Assembly: GCA_937907435.1 (NCBI GenBank)
Contig: CALCIA010000321.1
Location: 1 to 30,869, forward strand
Reading direction: 5' to 3'
From: an uncultured Actinomycetes bacterium
GTDB lineage: Bacteria; Actinomycetota; Thermoleophilia; Solirubrobacterales; 70-9
DNA length: 30,869 bases
Shown here: piece after piece, positions 24,288 through 30,816 of the stretch
Layout: every line of letters begins with the position of its first letter
Position numbering within the stretch: position 1 is the first letter of the stretch
Notes under the pieces: generated by a model
Database searches by the model: none
Told to the model about the DNA's origin: nothing
Seen by the model: only the letters and a program-made list of their open reading frames with translations
Made by a program: the position numbers and the translations under genes

Positions 24288-24340
24288 TGTTGATGGGCCG
24301 AAAACTCTTCTATATCTGGAGTTTTCGGCCCATCAACATC
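24286..24340. terminator. Perfect 22-bp inverted repeat between convergent genes
   Basis: The arms 24286-24307 and 24319-24340 are exact reverse complements over 22 bp, with an 11-base A/T-rich loop. The stem includes CGAAAACTC/GAGTTTTCG, so each strand has a T-run near the loop. It overlaps the pdxH stop codon and the end of the methyltransferase gene and probably ends transcription from both sides. Confidence 0.85.
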
Positions 24341-24959
24341 GTTGGACGGTGAGGAGCCAGGCGGGGAAGGAGCCGATGTCGAGGATGACCTCGATCTGGG
24401 ACTCCTGGAGGTCGGCGAGGCGCCAGCCGGCGTCGGCGGCGAAGGCGGCGCGCAGTTCGGCCTCGGTGACCGGGTGCGGCCCCTCGGTCTCCGGGGCGCC
24501 GGGGCGGAAGCAGAGGACGAAGAGGGTCGCGCCAGGCTCGGTGACCGCGGCGAGGCCGGCCACGTAGGCGCGCTGCTCGTCGCCGTCGAAAGTGTGGAAG
24601 AGGCCGCAGTCGAGGACCGTGTCGAAGGTGCGGTCGAGGCGCCCGAGGTGGAGCGCGTCGGCGAGGGCGAACTCGGCGTCCAGCCCGCGCGCCGCCGCCT
24701 TCTCCCGCGCCATCGCGATCGCGGTCTCGGCGACGTCGACCCCCAGCGCCGGGAGGCCCAGCGAGGCGGCGCGGAGCGTGTGCTCGCCGCTCCCGCAGCC
24801 GGCGTCGAGGACGGCGCCGCTCCAGCGCCCTTCGTCGGCAAGTCGCGCGAACGCCGCCTGGGGCCGGCCGATGTCCCAGGGCGCGGTGCGATCGCGGTAG
24901 GAGTCGTCCCACCACGCTTCCGCGCCGCGCTCGTGGCTGGTCGGCTCGCGCTCAGGCAC
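24333..24959 (-). CDS. Class I SAM-dependent methyltransferase
   Basis: This 208-residue methyltransferase shows the SAM-binding loop VLDAGCGSGEHTL at about 50-62, the acidic strand end GVDVAETAI, and ALADALHLG. DTVLDCGLFHTFDGDEQRAYVAGLAAV follows the thiopurine/TehB-like group. WWDDSYRDRTAPWDIGRPQ at the N-terminus is typical for that group. The acceptor molecule is unknown. The start is GTG (24957-24959) without a clear Shine-Dalgarno. Its last codons lie within the bidirectional terminator. Confidence 0.87.
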   Translation of the reverse strand: MPEREPTSHERGAEAWWDDSYRDRTAPWDIGRPQAAFARLADEGRWSGAVLDAGCGSGEHTLRAASLGLPALGVDVAETAIAMAREKAAARGLDAEFALADALHLGRLDRTFDTVLDCGLFHTFDGDEQRAYVAGLAAVTEPGATLFVLCFRPGAPETEGPHPVTEAELRAAFAADAGWRLADLQESQIEVILDIGSFPAWLLTVQRC

Positions 24960-25075
24960 CGGCGATCACAGCCGCAGCATAGATCGCGGGTATCCCCTGA
25001 CAGACGCGCCGGCGCCACGTTTGAGGGATGAGCAAATCCAACGGCCCCGCGCGGGGCCACCCACAAGGAGAGACG

Positions 25076-25489
25076 ATGAACGTCAAGACCAAGATCGCCG
25101 CCCTCCTCGCCGCGTCGGCGATGCTGACGGCGCCGGCCGCGGCGCTCGCGGGAGGCCCCAGCTACGCGCCGCAGAAGCCGCCCCACCCCACGCACCCGGC
25201 CCACCCGGCCGACCCGACGCCGGGCCCGAAGGCCTCGATGCCGGAAAAGGCGGCGGCCTACGGGGTCAAGTGCCGTGAAGAATCGAAGAAGCACATCAAG
25301 GGCGAAAAGGGGACCGCGTTCAGCCGGTGCGTGAACGCGATGGCGAAGGCGGCGAACGGCCAGTCGGCGAAGGTCGCCTGCAAGGCCGAATCGAAGAAGC
25401 ACGTCAAGGGCGAAAAGGGCACTGCGTTCAGCCGGTGCGTCCACAAGGCGAACGAAGTCCGCAAGGAAGCGAAGGCGAACGCGGGCTGA
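25076..25489 (+). CDS. Secreted protein with His-Pro segment and two Cys-bounded repeats
   Basis: This 137-residue protein has a Sec signal peptide (KTKIAALLAASAMLTAPAAALAGG, cleavage likely near residue 25). Next comes a proline-rich stretch with His 37, 40 and 43 at three-residue spacing (HPTHPAHP), then two copies of a basic module, ESKKHxKGEKGTAFSRCV, bounded by Cys 66-85 and Cys 102-121. In DNA the modules are 25280-25332 and 25388-25440, nearly identical. I do not know the family. Disulfides and metal binding are possible outside the cell. ATG at 25076 has AAGGAG ahead and is preferred to a start at 25028. The neighbouring sigma factor has a similar His-Pro tract. Confidence 0.82.
   Translation: MNVKTKIAALLAASAMLTAPAAALAGGPSYAPQKPPHPTHPAHPADPTPGPKASMPEKAAAYGVKCREESKKHIKGEKGTAFSRCVNAMAKAANGQSAKVACKAESKKHVKGEKGTAFSRCVHKANEVRKEAKANAG
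25280..25440. repeat. Two near-identical 53-bp direct repeats
   Basis: Copies at 25280-25332 and 25388-25440 differ at about four positions and are 108 bp apart. They encode the two Cys-bounded modules of the secreted protein. The near identity in DNA suggests a recent duplication or gene conversion. Confidence 0.9.
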
Positions 25490-25501
25490 GCCCGCGCCGC
25501 G

Positions 25502-25527
25502 CCCCGGATCGAATCCGCGATCCGGGG
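25502..25527. terminator. Hairpin between secreted-protein and sigma-factor genes
   Basis: Arms CCCCGGATC (25502-25510) and GATCCGGGG (25519-25527) are exact reverse complements around an 8-base loop. No T-run follows on the plus strand, so termination may be partial. It lies between the secreted-protein stop and the sigma-factor start and could reduce read-through. Confidence 0.6.
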
Positions 25528-25539
25528 TAAAAAGGGTGT

Positions 25540-27153
25540 GTGTGGAATGACCGACGACTCGCCCGGCGGGCGGCGCGCGGCGAGGGCGATGCCTTCGCGG
25601 CGATCTTCCGGCGCTACGAGCAGGATCTCTATCGCTACTGCGTCGCGATCCTCGGCGACGAGCAGGACGCCCAGGACGCGCTGCAGAACACGATGGTCAA
25701 GGCGCTGGGCGCGCTGCCCGGCGAGCGCCGGCAGATCGAGCTGAAGCCATGGCTCTACCGGATCGCCCACAACGAGTCGATCGAGCTGCGCCGGCGGGTG
25801 CGGCCGACGGCGCCGCTGACGGAGGAGATGCCCGCGCCGGGCGCGAGCCCCGAGCAGCGCGCCGCCGAGCGCCGGCGGCTGCGCGACCTGCTTGCCGACA
25901 TCGGCGAGCTGCCGGAGCGCCACCGCGGCGTGCTGGTGATGCGCGAGCTGGCGGGGCTCGACTTCGAGGAGATCGCCGCGACGCTCGACACCTCGCCCGG
26001 CGCGGCGCGGCAGGTGCTCTACGAGGCGCGCCGCAGCCTCCAGCAGATGAGCGACGGGCGTGAGATGACCTGCGACGCCGTCACCGCGCTCCTCTCCGAC
26101 CGCGACGGCCGGGTCGCGCGCCGGCGCGACGTCCGCGCGCACCTGCGCGACTGCCCCGAGTGCCGGCGCTTCGCCGAGGGGATCCGCAGCCGCAGCGAGA
26201 CGCTGGCGGGGATCGCGCCGCTGCCCGCGATCGCCGCGGCGGCGATCGCCAAGGGGGCGCTGGCGGGGTCGGCGGGCGGCGGCGCGGCGGGAGCGGCCGG
26301 GGGCGGCGGGGCGGCGGCCGGCGGCGCGGCGGGGGCCTCGACCGGCGGCGCGGCCGCAGTGGTCGGCGGGGCCGCGACGAAAGTCGCCTCGACCGGCGCG
26401 ATCCTCAAGTCGGCGGCGGCGATCGTCGCGGTCGTCGGGGTGAGCGCGGTCGCGCTCGATCACCCGCACCCCTTCCATGGCGCCGGCTCGCCGACGGGCC
26501 CCGACGGGAGCGCGGCGGCGGTCGCCCACGGCGGGCCTGGCTCACCGACGGGCCGTCCGCGCGAGTCGGTCGCGGCGGGACCGGGCGCGGCGAGGACCCG
26601 CTCCCGCTCGCCGAGCTTCTTCGTGCACGGGCGGCGCGCCGAGGAGATGGGCCCGAGGCGACCGGGCACCCACGCCGCGGCGACGCGAGCCGAGTCCGTC
26701 GCGGGCGAGGAAGCGTCCCACGGGGTCGGCGCGGCTGCTGCCGGGCCGGCCAAGGCCGGCGGCGGATCGCGTCCGCAGCACCCCGCGCATCCCGTGCATC
26801 CCGTGCATCCGGCCCACCCGGGTCACCCATCTCATCCGGCCCACCCCGCCCACCCGGCGCGGTCGGCCCACCCGGTGACTGTCCCGGCCTCGCCGGCGAC
26901 GTCCCACCCGGAGCGCCCACCACACTCGCAGCACCCGACGCCCGCGCGGCCCGCGAGCGAAGGGCCGAGCGTCCACGGCCAGCCGGAACACCCCGAAGAC
27001 CCGTCGCGCCCGGAATCGACGGAAGTCGGCTCGACGCCGGTTGAAGACGTGCCGCCGGGCGAAGGCGCCGCCACCGGGGCGGAATCGACCGAACCCGCGA
27101 GCGGCGCCCCGAACGTCAGCCCCGGCCAGGCGCGCAAGGAAGCCACCGGATAG
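25540..27153 (+). CDS. Membrane-tethered ECF sigma factor with fused zinc-finger and His-Pro tail
   Basis: This 537-residue protein begins as an ECF sigma factor: region 2 at about 16-85 (FAAIFRRYEQDLYRYCVAILGDEQDAQDALQ split over its helices) and region 4 at about 108-168 (ELPERHRGVLVMRELAGLDFEEIA). A zf-HC2 anti-sigma-type zinc finger follows, with His 201, Cys 205 and Cys 208 (H-x3-C-x2-C). A Gly/Ala-rich linker leads to one membrane segment at about 289-306. The remaining 230 residues should be outside and are rich in Pro, Ser and His, including nine His at exact three-residue spacing (414-438). Sigma and anti-sigma parts in one chain suggest a tethered, possibly proteolysis-released, factor. 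GTG at 25540 directly follows AAAGGGT; the frame begins at the conserved N-terminus. Confidence 0.88.
   Translation: MWNDRRLARRAARGEGDAFAAIFRRYEQDLYRYCVAILGDEQDAQDALQNTMVKALGALPGERRQIELKPWLYRIAHNESIELRRRVRPTAPLTEEMPAPGASPEQRAAERRRLRDLLADIGELPERHRGVLVMRELAGLDFEEIAATLDTSPGAARQVLYEARRSLQQMSDGREMTCDAVTALLSDRDGRVARRRDVRAHLRDCPECRRFAEGIRSRSETLAGIAPLPAIAAAAIAKGALAGSAGGGAAGAAGGGGAAAGGAAGASTGGAAAVVGGAATKVASTGAILKSAAAIVAVVGVSAVALDHPHPFHGAGSPTGPDGSAAAVAHGGPGSPTGRPRESVAAGPGAARTRSRSPSFFVHGRRAEEMGPRRPGTHAAATRAESVAGEEASHGVGAAAAGPAKAGGGSRPQHPAHPVHPVHPAHPGHPSHPAHPAHPARSAHPVTVPASPATSHPERPPHSQHPTPARPASEGPSVHGQPEHPEDPSRPESTEVGSTPVEDVPPGEGAATGAESTEPASGAPNVSPGQARKEATG
26770..26874. repeat. His-Pro three-residue repeat tract in the sigma-factor tail
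   Basis: Short repeats of CAC/CAT-CCG/CCC-GCC type encode His-Pro-X units. His falls at 414, 417, 420, 423, 426, 429, 432, 435 and 438, then at 444. A polyproline-type helix would place them on one face. Confidence 0.85.
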
Positions 27154-27203
27154 GCGAGCCGCGAGCGGCAGTGTCACAACACCGAGGCCTACCTTGTCTG
27201 AAG

Positions 27204-27222
27204 GTGTAGAGACCCTCTACAC
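27204..27222. promoter_or_regulatory. Perfect operator-like palindrome before the epimerase-like gene
   Basis: GTGTAGAG (27204-27211) and CTCTACAC (27215-27222) are exact reverse complements with a 3-base spacer. The site lies immediately before the ribosome binding site AAGGAG and just downstream of a TTGTCT box at 27194-27199. A repressor bound here would block the start of transcription. The protein that binds is not known. Confidence 0.6.
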
Positions 27223-27234
27223 AAGGAGCTGACG

Positions 27235-28164
27235 ATGAAGGTGTTCGTAGCCGGAGCGACGGGAGCGATCGGACGGCAGCTGGTGCCGCTGCTGGTGGAA
27301 GCGGGGCACGAGGTCCACGGGATGACGCGCAAGGAGGCGAACCGGGCGATCCTCGAGGAGCTGGGCGCGGTGCCGGTCGTCGCCGACGCGCTCGACCCGG
27401 CGCAGGTCGCGGCGGCGGTGGCGCGGGCGGAGCCGGACGCGATCGTCCACGAGCTGACCGCGATCGGCGACGTCGACACGCGGCACATGGAGAAGAGCTT
27501 CGCACTGACGAATCGCCTGCGCACCGAGGGGACCGACCACCTGCTCGCGGCCGGCCAGGCGGTCGGCGTGAAGCGGTTCGTCGCCCAGAGCCACATCCTG
27601 GCCTACGCCCGGACCGGCGGCGGGCTGAAGACCGAGGAGGACCCCGGCGACCGCGCGCCGACCGCCGGCATGCGTCCCAACCTGGAGGCGATCGAACACG
27701 TCGAGGAAGCGGTGCTCGGCGCGACCTGGACGGAGGGGATCGTGCTGCGCTACGGCTGGTTCTACGGGCCGGGGACCTCGATGGCGCGCGGCTCCGAGCA
27801 GGCCGAGCTGATCCGCAAGCGCAAGTTCCCGGTGGTCGCCGACGGCGGCGCGGTGTGGTCCTGGATCCACATCGCCGACGCGGCGGCGGCCACGGCAGCG
27901 GCGCTCGAACGCGGCGCCCGCGGCACCTACAACGTGGTCGACGACGACCCGGCGACGGTCGCCGAGTGGCTGCCGGAGCTGGCCGACGAGCTCGGCGCGA
28001 AGCCGCCGCGGCGGGTGCCCCGCTTCGTCGGCCGCCTCTTCGCGGGCGAGACCGGCGTGGTGATGATGACCGAGCTGCGCGGCGCCTCCAACGCGAAGGC
28101 CAAGCGGGAGCTCGACTGGCACCCCGCCCACGCGAGCTGGCGCAAGCAGCTGGCGGCGGCTTGA
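27235..28164 (+). CDS. NAD(P)-dependent epimerase/dehydratase-family protein (atypical extended SDR)
   Basis: This 309-residue protein starts with MKVFVAGATGAIGRQLV, the G-x-x-G-x-x-G dinucleotide-binding loop at residues 7-13. It continues with DALDPAQVAAAVARAEPDAIVHELTAIGD and RFVAQSHILAY. RYGWFYGPGTSMARG is the usual substrate-binding part; the Y-x3-K pair is not in the classical form, as in other atypical members. Function is open: sugar-nucleotide modification, reduction of small carbonyls, or a binding role. ATG at 27235 has AAGGAG ahead, and a palindromic operator lies just upstream, so its expression is probably inducible. Confidence 0.87.
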   Translation: MKVFVAGATGAIGRQLVPLLVEAGHEVHGMTRKEANRAILEELGAVPVVADALDPAQVAAAVARAEPDAIVHELTAIGDVDTRHMEKSFALTNRLRTEGTDHLLAAGQAVGVKRFVAQSHILAYARTGGGLKTEEDPGDRAPTAGMRPNLEAIEHVEEAVLGATWTEGIVLRYGWFYGPGTSMARGSEQAELIRKRKFPVVADGGAVWSWIHIADAAAATAAALERGARGTYNVVDDDPATVAEWLPELADELGAKPPRRVPRFVGRLFAGETGVVMMTELRGASNAKAKRELDWHPAHASWRKQLAAA

Positions 28165-28271
28165 GCCCACGCGACCGCGCACGAGAGCCGCACCGCTCCG
28201 TCAACTGACCGTCACATCCGAGTGCCCTCGGTTGTCAGTCAGGTGAGACGCCAACCACGGAAAGGACACAC

Positions 28272-28832
28272 ATGTCAGAGCTTGCGACTCAGCCCTTCAC
28301 CGGCACCTACCGCGCCTCGCCGGTCCCCTCGACCTTCGCCTTCAAGATCCGCCACTCCGGCGCCTTCTGGTTCCGCGGCGTGATGCCGGAGGCGCAGGCG
28401 ACGCTTCGGGCAGGCGACGACGGCCTCGTCCTCGAAGGCGCGGCGAAGGTCGAGTCGATCTCGGTCTTCGACCCGGCGGAGCTGCGCGCGCACCTGCTCG
28501 CGCCCGACTTCTTCGAAGCCGAGCGCCACCCCGAGGTCAGCTTCCGCTCGACCGACCTGCGGCTCGCCGAGGGCGGCTGCCTCGACCTCGACGGCGAGCT
28601 CACGATCAAAGGCACCACCCGCCCGATCAAGGCCACCGGCCACTGGTCCGGGCCGCGCCAGGCGGCCTTCGGCGAGATCGTCGGCCTCTCGCTCCGCGCG
28701 AGCTTCGACCGCCGCGAGTTCGGCTTCGACTGGCAGGCGGAGATGCCCGACGGCGGCGACGCGGTCGGCTGGGAGGTCGAGCTGGAAGTCGACCTGCTGC
28801 TGATGCCGGAGGCCCCCGATGCCGACGCTTGA
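28272..28832 (+). CDS. YceI-family protein
   Basis: This 186-residue protein fits the YceI lipocalin-like family, which binds isoprenoid-like lipids: FTGTYRASPVPSTFAFKIRHSGAFWFRG, LEGAAKVESISVFDPAELRAHLLAPDFFEAERHPEVSFRST, and GELTIKGTTRPI. There is no signal peptide, so this one is cytoplasmic, as are many actinobacterial members. ATG at 28272 has GGAAAGGA ahead. It overlaps the next gene by 14 bases. Confidence 0.92.
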   Translation: MSELATQPFTGTYRASPVPSTFAFKIRHSGAFWFRGVMPEAQATLRAGDDGLVLEGAAKVESISVFDPAELRAHLLAPDFFEAERHPEVSFRSTDLRLAEGGCLDLDGELTIKGTTRPIKATGHWSGPRQAAFGEIVGLSLRASFDRREFGFDWQAEMPDGGDAVGWEVELEVDLLLMPEAPDADA

Positions 28833-29265
28833 GGAGCGCAACAAGGCGACGCTGCGGCTCTTCGAGAACCTGCTCGGCAGCGGCAACGCGGAGGAGGTCA
28901 CGCGGGCGATCGACGAGTTCGTCGCCCCGGACGTCCTGATGCGCACCCCGCTGCCGCTCGACTCGACCGGCGCCGCGGCGATGAAGGAGGTGTTCGGACG
29001 CCTCCACGGCGCCTTCCCGGACCTCCACGTCGAGATCGACGACCTGATCGCCGAGGGCGACAAGGTGGTCGCCCGGAACACCGTGACGGGCACCCACCGG
29101 GGCGAGTTCATGGGCCTCCCACCCACCGGCCGCAAGGTCCGCTACGACGAGATCTTCGTCGTGCGCTTCGCCGACGGCCGCATGGTCGAGACCTGGGGCG
29201 TCGTCGACATGGCCTCGCTGATGCGCCAGCTCGGGCTGTCTGCCGGTCCGCCGGTCGCCGGCTGA
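28819..29265 (+). CDS. SnoaL-like ester cyclase-type protein
   Basis: This 148-residue protein is close to the SnoaL-like polyketide cyclase/ester cyclase group: RNKATLRLFENLLGSGNAEEVTRAIDEFVAPDVLMRTPL, the diagnostic FPDLHVEIDDLIAEGDKVVARNTVTGTHRGEFMGLPPTGRKV and FADGRMVETWGVVDMASLMRQLG. Real cyclases use an Asp/His pair; whether this one is a catalyst is unknown. The start overlaps yceI by 14 bases, so both are co-translated. The gene ends 1 base before the convergent tetR-type gene. Confidence 0.9.
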   Translation: MPTLEERNKATLRLFENLLGSGNAEEVTRAIDEFVAPDVLMRTPLPLDSTGAAAMKEVFGRLHGAFPDLHVEIDDLIAEGDKVVARNTVTGTHRGEFMGLPPTGRKVRYDEIFVVRFADGRMVETWGVVDMASLMRQLGLSAGPPVAG

Positions 29266-29266
29266 G

Positions 29267-29818
29267 TCAGCCGCCCGGACCCGCCGCGCCCTCGATGAAC
29301 CGTCGCAGGGCGCGGCGGGCGCCGTGCTCCTTCTTGCCGGCCTCGTGCTCGGCGAGCGCCACCTCGGCGGCCATCGCGACGACGAGGCGGGCGGCGGCCG
29401 CGGCGTCGCGGACGCTCATCGCGCGCAGGTTGGCGGCGACGAGGGCGACGAGGCGGTCGCGCGGCTCGACGTCGTCGCGCGTCTCGCGGACGAGCGCTTT
29501 CAGGGCGCGGTCCTCGAGGCAGGCGTCGAGGTAGGCGGTCAGGCCGACGAGGAGGCGGCGCCCGCCGGGCTCGAGGTCGGCGACGGCGGCGGCGACGCGC
29601 TCGCCGATCCGCCCGTTGAAGTCGTCGCGCAGGGCGCGGACGAAGGCGTCGCGGTCGGCGAAGTGCACGTAGAAGGTGCCTTTGGCGACGCCGGCGCGGG
29701 CGGCGACGCCGGACACGCTGAGCCCGGCCAGGCCGCCGTCGACGGCCAGCGCGCGACCGGCGTCGAGCAGCGCCGCGCGGGTGCGCAGGCCGTGCGGGGT
29801 GACGGCGACCTTGTCCAT
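29267..29818 (-). CDS. TetR-family transcription regulator
   Basis: This 183-residue repressor type has a TetR DNA-binding domain at about 12-58 (RTRAALLDAGRALAVDGGLAGLSVSGVAARAGVAKGTFYVHFADRDAFVRAL in pieces) and an all-helical C-terminal ligand domain. ATG at 29816-29818. It is divergent from a metallo-hydrolase gene, with two perfect palindromic operators between them, so it most probably represses itself and that hydrolase. The ligand is unknown. Confidence 0.93.
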   Translation of the reverse strand: MDKVAVTPHGLRTRAALLDAGRALAVDGGLAGLSVSGVAARAGVAKGTFYVHFADRDAFVRALRDDFNGRIGERVAAAVADLEPGGRRLLVGLTAYLDACLEDRALKALVRETRDDVEPRDRLVALVAANLRAMSVRDAAAAARLVVAMAAEVALAEHEAGKKEHGARRALRRFIEGAAGPGG

Positions 29819-29846
29819 GCGGCGATGGTAGTCGATCCGGCGCCGT

Positions 29847-29875
29847 TTGACATGACCGTGCGGTCATGTAAATAT
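29847..29875 (+). promoter_or_regulatory. Promoter of the metallo-hydrolase gene
   Basis: A consensus TTGACA (29847-29852) is followed, at 16-17 bases, by TAAATA/AAATAT (29869-29875). It reads towards the metallo-hydrolase gene. The whole spacer is filled by one TetR operator, and the second operator starts at the -10 element, so repressor binding would exclude RNA polymerase. Confidence 0.7.
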
Positions 29876-29889
29876 GACCGGGCGGTCAT
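29850..29889. promoter_or_regulatory. Two TetR-type operators
   Basis: Two near-identical palindromes of the form ATGACCG-NN-CGGTCAT lie at 29852-29867 and 29874-29889; the first extends to 20 bp (29850-29869). Their centres are 22 bp apart, two turns of DNA, so both dimers would bind the same face. They lie in the spacer between the tetR-type gene and the divergent hydrolase. Confidence 0.88.
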
Positions 29890-29948
29890 GTCTACATAAC
29901 GCTCGCCCGGCGGAGCCCGGGCGGGCGACGACTTCCGAGGAGGAACCC

Positions 29949-30683
29949 ATGAGCGATGCGACGCAGGCGATCGAGCCCAACGTGACGCAGGTGGCGCCCG
30001 GGGTGCGCCAGGTGGCGGTCGGCGACCCCTTCTTCAGTTATGTCTACCTGCTCGACTCCCCCGAGGGCGTCGTCGCCTTCGACGCCGGGCTGCGCGGCAC
30101 CGGTCCGGAGATCCTCGCCGCCGCGGGCGGTCGGGTCGCCCGCGTGGTCCTCAGCCACGCCCACGCCGACCACCGCGGCGGGGCGGCCGAGCTGGGCGCG
30201 CCGATCTTCTGCCACCCCGACGAGGTCGCCGACGCCGAAGCGGCCTGGCCGCAGGGCTACCTCGACTTCTCGAAGATCGAGAACGAGCGCGTGCGCGAGG
30301 CGCTCCCCGCCCTGAACGAAGCCTGGGACGGCGGTCCGGTGGCGATCGCCGGCACCGTCGCCGAGGGCGACGACGTGGCCGGCTTCACCGTCATCCACGC
30401 GCCCGGGCACGCCCCCGGCGAGATCGCCCTCTTCCGCCCCGAGGACGGCCTGCTGCTGGCGGGCGACGTGATCTACACCCAGGACCTGGAGACGGTCAGC
30501 CCCTGCCCCGCCCGCGTCCCCCATCCCTGCGCCAACTGGGACACCGGCCAGGCGCGCGCGTCGATCCGCAAGCTTGCCGCCTTCGCGCCGACCAGCGTCT
30601 GGGCGGGCCACGGCGCCAACGTCACCGGCGACGTGGTCGCGCAGCTCGAGGCGGCCGCGGCGTTCGAGGAGCCCGACGAGTAG
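29949..30683 (+). CDS. Metallo-beta-lactamase-fold hydrolase
   Basis: This 244-residue enzyme has all zinc ligands of the MBL fold: HAHADH at 70-75 (His 70, His 72, Asp 74, His 75), His 154 in GHAPGE, Asp 173 in AGDVIY and His 221 in GHG. VYLLDSPEGVVAFDAGL is the typical first strand pair. It is probably a thioester, lactone or phosphoester hydrolase; the substrate is unknown. ATG at 29949 has GAGGAGG 6 bases ahead and is preferred to a longer frame from 29874, which would cross the operators. It is controlled by the TetR-type regulator next to it. Confidence 0.92.
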   Translation: MSDATQAIEPNVTQVAPGVRQVAVGDPFFSYVYLLDSPEGVVAFDAGLRGTGPEILAAAGGRVARVVLSHAHADHRGGAAELGAPIFCHPDEVADAEAAWPQGYLDFSKIENERVREALPALNEAWDGGPVAIAGTVAEGDDVAGFTVIHAPGHAPGEIALFRPEDGLLLAGDVIYTQDLETVSPCPARVPHPCANWDTGQARASIRKLAAFAPTSVWAGHGANVTGDVVAQLEAAAAFEEPDE

Positions 30684-30730
30684 ATGCGTAGTTCCACGAG
30701 TGATTGCGCCCCGGGCAGGGCGGCGGACGC

Positions 30731-30812
30731 GCAGGCTGGCGCCCGGGTAAGGGTCCAGGCCCCGCAGGCCGGCGCCCGGAAGGGATGGAGACCCGCAAGC
30801 TGTCGCCCGAGG
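30731..30812. repeat. Three imperfect tandem repeats of about 32 bp
   Basis: The motif GCAGGCTGGCGCCCGG recurs at 30731, 30764 (GCAGGCCGGCGCCCGG) and 30795 (GCAAGCTGTCGCCCGA), with steps of 33 and 31 bp. The sequence between copies is G/A-rich (AAGGGTCC, AAGGGATGGAGA). It lies between the hydrolase gene and the palindrome at the window end. No gene is seen here. Confidence 0.65.
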
Positions 30813-30816
30813 TAGG

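Noticed and set aside
30731..30812. CRISPR array
   Set aside because: There are only three imperfect units, spacers are not unique sequences of equal length, and no cas genes are in the window.
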